Assembly (NCBI RefSeq): GCF_007859755.1
Contig: NZ_SJPF01000004.1
Location: forward strand, 682,894-746,893
From: Blastopirellula retiformator
GTDB taxonomy: Bacteria; Planctomycetota; Planctomycetia; Pirellulales; Pirellulaceae
DNA: 64,000 nucleotides
Direction: 5' to 3'
Positions within the stretch are counted from its first letter, which is position 1, and the number at the start of each line of letters is the position of its first letter. The position numbers were made by a program, and so were the translations under genes. The notes under the pieces were generated by a model, which saw only the letters and a list, made by a program, of their open reading frames with translations, was not told the origin of the DNA and searched no databases. Positions 57,870-64,000 of this stretch are shown here, in pieces.

Positions 57870-58024
57870 TAGCTGCCTGTTGAAAAATGCCCTCGTGGCG
57901 TTTTCCAACCTCGCTAGGCTCAGAGCATAGCTCTTCGCGGCTCGCAAAATAACGACTTACGTCGCTATTTTGGGATCGCATCCGTGCGATCACGCAGTCC
58001 GTCGAGAAAATCAACGGACTGTTA
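57870..58024 (+). repeat. Dispersed four-hairpin repeat, copy I
   Basis: Full-length copy between the convergent kinase and zinc-ribbon genes. The first hairpin reads AAAATGCCCTCGTGGCGTTTT, keeping pairing through a G-U pair. Confidence 0.9.
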
Positions 58025-58087
58025 GCCCACACCTCGTAACGGATGCAGTGCTTAGGGCAGATTGTCACACCAACCGCAGACATTCCC

Positions 58088-58546
58088 TTACCGATTCAGC
58101 ACAAACGCAAACCAAACCAGCGTCCCAATCGCCAGACCGATCAAGCCCCAAACCGTCCACCACTCGCGGTGCGACATCTCTTGTGCCGCTTGGGCGACGA
58201 CGACCGGTTGGCCATCTTCAAAATCATGCCCGCACCAGGCGCATTGCTGGTAGAACTGCGGGCGAAAATGGTCGTCGCAGGTGGGGCAGACCAAATGGGG
58301 ATACCGGTCGTCTTCGCTCAGATCGAGAATCGGTAGCGACGCCGGCGGAGGTTCGGCGCCTTGCGACTCGGCCGTCGCCAAGCGAAATTGCTCCGACGCT
58401 TCGCCGCAGGCCGGGCACGACGTCATCCGGTGCTTGCCACAGCCGGGGCAAGTTGGCCAGTCGGCCCAAGCGCGGCGCTGGGAGAGCGGGGCAGGGGAGG
58501 GGCTCGTGGAAGATTCTGCTTGCATCTTGGGGTCGCTGTCGGTCAT
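58088..58546 (-). CDS. Zinc-ribbon membrane protein
   Basis: About 152 residues (a start six codons upstream is possible). Three CxxC pairs: CPGC and CPAC near the N-terminus and CPTC/CAWC in the middle, so two zinc ribbons are likely. The C-terminus is a membrane segment (WTVWGLIGLAIGTLVWFAF). It is divergent from the alpha/beta hydrolase gene. Unknown function. Confidence 0.72.
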   Translation of the reverse strand: MTDSDPKMQAESSTSPSPAPLSQRRAWADWPTCPGCGKHRMTSCPACGEASEQFRLATAESQGAEPPPASLPILDLSEDDRYPHLVCPTCDDHFRPQFYQQCAWCGHDFEDGQPVVVAQAAQEMSHREWWTVWGLIGLAIGTLVWFAFVLNR

Positions 58547-58642
58547 TCTGTTAGTTGTCCTCACGTGCGACCCTTCGCGTCGCCCGCCCTTCCTTTCTCC
58601 TATCGACTCCCGCCGCTATTCATCTTCGCCAGGATTCGCCGC

Positions 58643-60841
58643 ATGTTTCGTTTCTTCGCCGCAATTATATCGCTATCGTTGCTGTCGATCTCCACCGCTT
58701 TGTGGGCTGATTCACCAAGCGAGACAAATACCCCCGCCGCATTGGCGGCAGGAGCGAAACCCGCCGATTATCGACTGGCGCCACCGAAAGACCTGAACGG
58801 CTACTTTCCGTTCCAGCCGCCGGCAAAACAACAGTGGCCCGCCCGGGCCGAAGAAGTGAAGCGCCAGCTGAAGGTCGCCCTCGGCATTTGGCCGCAGCCC
58901 GCCAAGACGCCGCTCAATCCGGTCATTCATGGCAAGCTCGAATTCGACGACTACACGGTCGAGAAAGTCTACTTCGAAAGCCTGCCCGGTTTCTATGTGA
59001 CCGGCAGTCTTTATCGCCCCAAGGATGCCAAAGGCCCCGTGCCGGCCGTGCTCTGCCCGCATGGACATTGGCCGGACGGGCGATTCTACGATCGTGGCGC
59101 CGAGGGAATTTTGAAAGACCTGGTCGGCGGCAGCGAACGGTTTGAAGAAGGAGGCCGCTCGCCGCTGCAAGCTCGCTGCGTGCAGTTGGCCCGGATGGGC
59201 TGCGTGGCGTTTCTGTATGACATGATCGGTTACGCCGACAGCGTGCAACTGTCGTACGACCTGGCGCATCGTTTTGCCGAACAACGTCCCGAAATGAACA
59301 CGACCGAGAACTGGGGAATGTTCAGCCCGCAGGCCGAAGCCAATCTGCAGTCGATCATGGGCCTACAAACGTGGAACTCGATTCGCGCCCTCGACTTCCT
59401 GGAGTCGCTTCCCGATGTCGACAAGAAACGCTTGGGCGTGACCGGCTCAAGCGGCGGCGGCACGCAGACGATGATCCTGGCGGCGCTCGATCCGCGAATC
59501 GTCACCTCGTACCCGGCGGTGATGGTGTCGACCTCGATGCAAGGAGGCTGCACCTGCGAGAACTGCTCGCTACTGCGGATCGATACCGGCAACGTCGAGT
59601 TCGCGGCTCTCTTCGCCCCCAAGCTGCAAGGAATGACCGCCGCCGACGACTGGACCAAAGAGATGGCGACCAAAGGCTTTCCAGAACTACAAAAGCTGTA
59701 CGAGGGACTGGGCGCCCCGAAGAACGTCTCGCTTCATCCGGCCGTTCACTTTCCGCACAACTACAACAACGTCGCTCGAGCGCCGATGTACGACATCTTC
59801 AGCCGCGCCTTCGGGCTGGGCATTCCCGCGCCAATCGTGGAGCACGACTACACGCTGCTGACCAAAGAGCAGCTAACGGTCTGGGATGAGCAGCACCCGC
59901 AGCCAGAAGCCGGCTCCGACGACTACGAGCGGAAGCTGCTGCACGACCTGAAGACCGAATCGGACAAGGCGATCGCCGCACTCACGCCAACCGACCAGGC
60001 GAGCTTCGCCGAGTTCCAAGAAGTGGTCGGCGGAGCGTGGCAAGCGCTGCTTGGCGCCAAGACGCCCACCTTCGATGCACTGCAGTTCGAGGTGACCGAC
60101 AAGACTTCCAAAGACGACTACCTGCAAATCACTGGCCTGTTGCGCAAGAACGCCGGCAGCGACGAGCAAACCGAACTGCCGATCGTCTTCCTCTATCCCA
60201 ACAAATGGAACGGCCAGGCGATTCTCTGGCTGTCACCGGCAGGGAAGGGAGGCCTGTATGGCAAAGATGGAGCGCTGTTGCCGATGGCGCAGCAGCTGGT
60301 CGACCAAGGGGCGTCGGTCATCGGCGTTAGTTTGCTCGGCCAGGGAGAGTTTGGCGGCGACGAGCGAAACCCGATCGTCGAAAATCCAAGACAGTTCGCC
60401 GGCTATACCTATGGTTACAACCGCACGTTGCTCGCTGATCGGGTTGCTGACGTCCTGACGGTCGGCGCCTTTCTCCGCGGGCATGATCGCAAGGCCAAGC
60501 ATGTTGACCTGGTCGGCGTTGGCAACTGCGGCGTGATTGCGGCGGCGGCGCGGGCGACCGATCCGGCAATGTTTGACCGGGCGGTGATCGCGACCGGCGG
60601 CTTTCGGTTTGGCAAGCTGCTCGACTTCCGCGATGCGTCGTTTGTGCCGGGCGGGGCCAAGTATGGCGATCTGCCGGCGCTGCTGGCATTGGCGGCGCCG
60701 CAGTCGACGTTGGTGCTGGGAGAGCCGGCGGAAGGCTTGCCGCTGGTCAAAGCGGCCTATCAGGCTCGCGGGGCGCAGGAGACGCATAAAAACGGGGACG
60801 ACCGAAGTTCGATCGTCCCCTATCTGATGGCTCCGCGTTAA
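58643..60841 (+). CDS. Secreted alpha/beta-hydrolase-fold protein, tandem halves
   Basis: 733 residues with a signal peptide (FAAIISLSLLSISTALWA). The N-terminal half (to about 400) has an acetyl xylan esterase/dienelactone-hydrolase-like core: PAVLCPHGHWPDGRF, then the nucleophile elbow TGSSGGGTQT near residue 269 and a C-terminal His region. The second half (from about 500) again shows an alpha/beta pattern (AILWLSPAGKGGLYGKDG, GASVIGVSLLGQGEFGGD, VDLVGVGNCGVIAA) in which Cys stands where the nucleophile would be. It may be a carbohydrate esterase. The frame extends upstream to 58361 but without start support. Confidence 0.82.
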   Translation: MFRFFAAIISLSLLSISTALWADSPSETNTPAALAAGAKPADYRLAPPKDLNGYFPFQPPAKQQWPARAEEVKRQLKVALGIWPQPAKTPLNPVIHGKLEFDDYTVEKVYFESLPGFYVTGSLYRPKDAKGPVPAVLCPHGHWPDGRFYDRGAEGILKDLVGGSERFEEGGRSPLQARCVQLARMGCVAFLYDMIGYADSVQLSYDLAHRFAEQRPEMNTTENWGMFSPQAEANLQSIMGLQTWNSIRALDFLESLPDVDKKRLGVTGSSGGGTQTMILAALDPRIVTSYPAVMVSTSMQGGCTCENCSLLRIDTGNVEFAALFAPKLQGMTAADDWTKEMATKGFPELQKLYEGLGAPKNVSLHPAVHFPHNYNNVARAPMYDIFSRAFGLGIPAPIVEHDYTLLTKEQLTVWDEQHPQPEAGSDDYERKLLHDLKTESDKAIAALTPTDQASFAEFQEVVGGAWQALLGAKTPTFDALQFEVTDKTSKDDYLQITGLLRKNAGSDEQTELPIVFLYPNKWNGQAILWLSPAGKGGLYGKDGALLPMAQQLVDQGASVIGVSLLGQGEFGGDERNPIVENPRQFAGYTYGYNRTLLADRVADVLTVGAFLRGHDRKAKHVDLVGVGNCGVIAAAARATDPAMFDRAVIATGGFRFGKLLDFRDASFVPGGAKYGDLPALLALAAPQSTLVLGEPAEGLPLVKAAYQARGAQETHKNGDDRSSIVPYLMAPR

Positions 60842-60866
60842 GACGCAGAGTTTCTTGGCAATATGT

Positions 60867-61094
60867 TTAGAACAAGTCGTTCGTCGCTTCGCCAAGTGCG
60901 GCGGAGCGGGCTTCCAGAGGACGCGCGAGCGACCGTTCGGTTTCAAAATGACGCCAGGTGTGGCGTAGTTCGTTTAGCTCCGCATCGATCTCGTGGACGA
61001 ACTCCAGGTAAGGGCCTAGGCCTACCATCAGTTCTTCCCCAGTCTGTTTATCGAGAAGACGAATCTGAAGCTGTTCAATGAGAGGCTCGTCCAT
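60867..61094 (-). CDS. Small hypothetical protein, 75 residues
   Basis: Well supported by TAGGAG 8 bases before the ATG. A soluble, acidic protein (LQIRLLDKQTGEELMVGLGP, FVHEIDAELNELRHTWRHFE), probably helical in its second half. Not recognised. Confidence 0.65.
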   Translation of the reverse strand: MDEPLIEQLQIRLLDKQTGEELMVGLGPYLEFVHEIDAELNELRHTWRHFETERSLARPLEARSAALGEATNDLF

Positions 61095-62108
61095 GTTGCG
61101 AACTCCTATAAGTAAGGAAGTTCGCTACGAATCCCTGTAGCTTTGGGAGGCGATGATCCTTCACCGCGAAATGGTTAACGTCCGCATCTATATCTATTGG
61201 ACGTTCCACAGACGAAAAGGGTTCGACCTTTTCGCTTTGGCTCCCGCGATTGCGGAGAACCACACCCCCCACTGCTTTCGACCTTCGACTAGACGGGGCA
61301 ATTGTAAAGTTGACAATTGCCAAGGAAGCGATTGCAGAGAAAAAGCGGCTCGAGCGGTCCCAACTGCTGGACAGGGTCTATGTTTTCAGAAAGTTTTTTT
61401 GCTGTCTGCTCGCATGATAGCCATGCGACACCTGGGAACAGCGGCGATATCCGGGCAGCCTGCAACTAACGCAGATTCTCTCTGACGGGAAAAATTTTTC
61501 GTCACAACCGTCAGAATCGGCTCAAGTGAACCTCGATATCGGTCGCAGTTGACGTTGCTTCCCAAAGCCGCATTTCCTATAAACGGCGACCGGCATAATC
61601 GGTTCAAAGCGTTTGGCGCCAAATTCGCGAACAGGGTTTGGGGTCGGAGCGTAACAGTTACGACAGGGCAACTGAACAAATGAACAAGCGGCGACGTTGC
61701 CAAAACGCAACACTTGCTGCGGCCTTTGTTCGACGTGAGGCCAAAAGGCGACAAACTTTCGCCAAACGGCAGCCTCCCTGCGAGCTGTTACAACAAGAAA
61801 CCAACCAAATGCAATGGAACGCCAGTGCTAGCATGTCGATGAGAGTAGTGCTTACGCTATTCTCGAGCCGCGAAGTCAGAAGCTTCGCACGGATTGTCGG
61901 CTAGACACGGAAAGCGGCGCTCAGCGGCAAGCTTTGAACTATATTTTGAGGTACGGAAGCAGTCACTGCCTGGCTCCCCCAGGCAAATGACCAGCTGGGG
62001 CCTCCAACTTTCCGGTCAATTACGCCTGGACGAAACGGGACTTGAAGCCGTCGCCCGCAACCGCGGCCAATGGTTCTACAGCGCCCATAAGGGAGTAGGA
62101 AAAGCTAT
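61095..62108. other. One-kilobase gene-free region upstream of the FlgM-like gene
   Basis: Only short frames without ribosome sites. Several inverted repeats lie at 61213-61321: CGAAAAGG-GTTCGA-CCTTTTCG, CTCCCGC-GATT-GCGGAG and GGCAATTGT-AAAGTTG-ACAATTGCC. The rest shows nothing I can name; an RNA gene or degraded DNA is possible. Confidence 0.45.
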
Positions 62109-62390
62109 ATGTACATCAACGGCCCAACTAGTTTGCACGGTGCTCAGTCGATCAGCGGTCCCCATAAAGCGGGTAGCGCAACGCAGACGCTGGAACCGAC
62201 TTCCCGGTTCGACACCGTCGATTCGCTCGACATTTCGTCAGAAGCCGACATGGTCAGCCGCGCTCGGGAAACGCCCGAGATTCGCACCGATAAGGTCGCC
62301 CAAATCAAAGCGCAAATCGCCGACGGCACTTACTTTAGCGACGACAAGCTCGATATCGCTTTGGAACGTCTGCTCGACGAATTCGGCTAA
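62109..62390 (+). CDS. flgM: FlgM-like anti-sigma-28 factor
   Basis: 93 residues. The N-terminal half is disordered-looking. The C-terminal half (SEADMVSRARETPEIRTDKV, AQIKAQIADGTYFSDDKLDI, ALERLLDEF) matches FlgM, which binds and inhibits the flagellar sigma factor FliA until the hook is complete. No other flagellar gene is in the window. AGTAGGAAAAG precedes the start. A good terminator follows. Confidence 0.86.
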   Translation: MYINGPTSLHGAQSISGPHKAGSATQTLEPTSRFDTVDSLDISSEADMVSRARETPEIRTDKVAQIKAQIADGTYFSDDKLDIALERLLDEFG

Positions 62391-62437
62391 TCGCTGAACT
62401 TTCGGTTCCCCCCGGACCGCCAGTTGAAACGTCTCTA

Positions 62438-62472
62438 GACCGCCGCGACTTCACCGTCGCGGCGGTTTTTTT
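62438..62472 (+). terminator. Rho-independent terminator after flgM
   Basis: ACCGCCGCGAC-TTCACC-GTCGCGGCGGTTTTTTT: 10-base-pair GC-rich stem and a run of seven T. Confidence 0.95.
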
Positions 62473-62580
62473 GTGCGCCCATCGCTAGTTGGCTTTGCAA
62501 AATCAGGGCACAGGCCTACAATCGCTATTGAGACTACCCACAGACCCCAACTACGTAACTATGGGCTGTTAAACGAGATT

Positions 62581-62607
62581 GCCTGTTGCGAGACAGTCTC
62601 AACAGGC
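62581..62607. promoter_or_regulatory. Inverted repeat in front of the Fur-family gene
   Basis: GCCTGTT-GC-GAGAC-A-GTCTC-AACAGGC: inverted arms with a two-base bulge, ending 33 bases before the start codon. It is a candidate operator for autoregulation or a 5'-leader hairpin. It does not resemble the classical AT-rich Fur box. Confidence 0.45.
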
Positions 62608-62640
62608 CCGCTAGCACCGCCAACGCCTTACGAGACCATC

Positions 62641-63162
62641 ATGTCGCAGTCCCCCATCAGCGAATCGTACGCTTTGACCAGCGTAGACGTCGCGCTTCCT
62701 CCGATGGAGCGCTTTGAAGAGTACCTTCAGGCCAAGGGGAAGCGGATTACGCAGCCTCGTCGCATCCTGGTCGAGCATGTCTTCTCGAAGCACGAGCATT
62801 TTGACGCCGACGCGTTGATCGAAGAGCTCGCCCAGCGCGACGCCGGCCCCAAACGAGTCAGCCGGCCGACCGTCTATCGCACCTTGAACGAACTGGTCGA
62901 AGCGGGCCTGCTGCGCAAAATGGACATCGGCGGCCGAGCGGTCTATGAGCATGACTACGGCTACCCGGACCACGACCACCTCTACTGCACCCAGTGCGGC
63001 GATCTGTCGGAGTTTCATAGCGAAGAGCTGGTCCGCCTGCGCGACGCCGTTGCCCGGGAACAAGGATTCCGCGTGACGGGGCACAAGTTCATCGTCAACG
63101 GCACCTGCTTGGACTGCCAACGCAAGTCGCGGCGGCAAAAGCGGAAGGTCGACCTGATTTAG
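62641..63162 (+). CDS. Fur family transcriptional regulator
   Basis: 173 residues. Winged-helix part at about 25-105 (KGKRITQPRRILVEHVFSKH, RVSRPTVYRTLNELVEAGLL) and a metal-binding C-terminal part: H111/H113 (YPDHDHLYC), C116-C119 (CTQC) and C156-C159 (CLDC), the structural zinc site. It has a basic tail (RKSRRQKRKVDLI). It could be Fur, Zur or PerR type; the sequence does not decide. The start at 62641 avoids 56 unlikely upstream residues. Confidence 0.92.
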   Translation: MSQSPISESYALTSVDVALPPMERFEEYLQAKGKRITQPRRILVEHVFSKHEHFDADALIEELAQRDAGPKRVSRPTVYRTLNELVEAGLLRKMDIGGRAVYEHDYGYPDHDHLYCTQCGDLSEFHSEELVRLRDAVAREQGFRVTGHKFIVNGTCLDCQRKSRRQKRKVDLI

Positions 63163-63199
63163 CGCGGTCCCGTCTGGCTGGTCGAAACGTCTTGAGGCT

Positions 63200-63837
63200 T
63201 CACGCGTTGCGGGGAAGTGGGGCCCACAGGGGATAGGTAACGCTTTCCCCTTCGGTCGAAATGTGCCCCGCTTTTTCTAGCGATTTCAGCAGTTGCGCAA
63301 GTTCTGCGCTGGACGAGCGCTTTTGAAATAGCGCGTTGATCGTGCTCGAGAGCGTCTTGACCTTCCTGGGGCGAGACGCGCCGCGGGCGTCAAATTCTGG
63401 ACAATCGTCGCGATCTTTTCGGATCGTGGTTTCTTGGACCGCGATTTCTCACGAACCGGTTTGGGCAGCGCGATGTCGGCGATGTCTTTATGGCGAATAA
63501 CTTCAAACCCTCTTCCCTTCGCGAATTGGATTAGGGGATCAAATCCGGTGTCCTTCGAGATCACAGGAAAGACTCCATCCGGATCGGTCTTCGATAGCTC
63601 GCCAATCGTGAAGGCGAAAGGAAAATCTAGGGCGTTGGCGCCGTTGCCGCAGATCTGAATGTACTCGGCGTTTGAGCCGAGCGGCTGAAGCTGATGGGCA
63701 AGTTCGATCGGCACTTTCGCTTGCTTCGTCCCGAGAAACGCGCAAACCTTCAGCGACATCCCCTGCATTCGCTGCAATCGCTGCAGCGACTTCGGCTGGA
63801 CGTTCTCGTAGTCAATCAGCAGATAGTGGGTCTTCAT
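63200..63837 (-). pseudogene. NYN/PIN-like domain protein, frameshifted
   Basis: The ATG at 63837 starts MKTHYLLIDYENVQPKSLQ, the start of an NYN domain (PIN-like nuclease fold; D8 and later Asp in SKDTGFDPLI). After IATIVQNL the reading frame becomes Arg-rich and stops at 63286. A shifted frame gives RKVKTLSSTINALFQKRSSS then LLKSLEKAGHISTEGESVTY and TGA at 63200, which fits the usual C-terminal winged-helix-like tail. A one-base shift near 63370-63395 is therefore inferred, by mutation or read error. The start codon touches the end of a MITE-like element. Confidence 0.75.
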
Positions 63838-64000
63838 TAGAGCGTTTTTCTGATAGCTGTAGCGTTTCTGGCGTTGGTGAGGCAAGCTGGTCAAGGCGAC
63901 CGAAGCAGGCGAATCCTCAAGATTCGTCGATGCAGGTCAACGCCGACCAGCGCGGCCGCAACCAGCCAGAACGATACGAATGGAGGAAAACCGCTCTAGC
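63836..64000 (+). mobile_element. 165-bp element with terminal inverted repeats, copy 2 (MITE-like)
   Basis: Same sequence and orientation as the copy at 32334. Its left end (ATTAGAGCG) directly abuts the start codon of the NYN gene on the minus strand; its right end coincides with the window end (GCTCTAGC), so the far junction cannot be judged. Confidence 0.78.

Noticed and set aside
61638-61904. 88-codon frame in the gap before flgM
   Set aside because: No ribosome site, unusual composition (Arg/Gln-rich), no similarity I recognise.

Overview
The window looks like chromosomal DNA of a planctomycete, most likely of the Pirellulaceae (Blastopirellula/Rhodopirellula-like). This rests on families that are largely planctomycetal: DUF1501 proteins paired with DUF1549/DUF1553 cytochrome-type proteins, PPC-domain and WD40-cytochrome surface proteins, a TIGR03000 Gly/Ser protein, and a DUF1559 prepilin-like protein. 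Most genes carry signal peptides. The species cannot be fixed from the sequence alone.

Layout. 0-9.1 kb: a four-gene plus-strand cluster (DUF1501, PPC, DUF1549/DUF1553, cytochrome-WD40-coiled coil). 9.3-18.2 kb: an HpcH/HpaI aldolase, an exported protein-isoaspartate methyltransferase, a TIGR03000 protein, an HTTM membrane pair, a lipoprotein, a two-half ABC-2 permease, a ferritin-like protein and a small hypothetical. 18.7-28.2 kb: the most coherent system, a transglutaminase / circularly permuted ATP-grasp / alpha-E locus built twice: a plus-strand operon (1144-aa transglutaminase-DUF2126, 869-aa ATP-grasp-alpha-E fusion, 293-aa transglutaminase) faces a minus-strand pair in which ATP-grasp and alpha-E are separate genes. 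28.5-34.5 kb: DUF1653, a D,D-carboxypeptidase with an extra N-terminal domain, DUF1559, small secreted proteins and a DUF4343 ATP-grasp. 34.5-40.2 kb: an IS3-family element with a frameshifted orfB, a methyltransferase, a diheme cytochrome, a PqiA-like protein, a lipoprotein, and a second IS fragment that cuts a heme-protein gene. 40.2-41.7 kb: gene-poor, with a 117-119-bp tandem repeat and a tRNA-Glu. 41.7-48.6 kb: a second DUF1501/DUF1549 operon, a secreted lactonase, a sugar-isomerase-like protein and a zinc ribbon. 48.9-64 kb: a pyruvyl-transferase-like protein, a broken DUF1559/lipoprotein fusion, NRDE and DUF2750 proteins, a membrane protein, a Ser/Thr kinase, an alpha/beta hydrolase, FlgM-like and Fur-family regulators, and a frameshifted NYN-domain gene.

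Two dispersed DNA elements stand out. The first is a roughly 155-bp unit that can fold into four consecutive hairpins. It occurs nine times, six of them between convergent genes, and four genes take their stop codon from its edge or interior. The second is a roughly 165-bp element with terminal inverted repeats, present twice almost identically. One copy supplies a stop codon and the other abuts a start codon. Several broken genes lie near mobile DNA.
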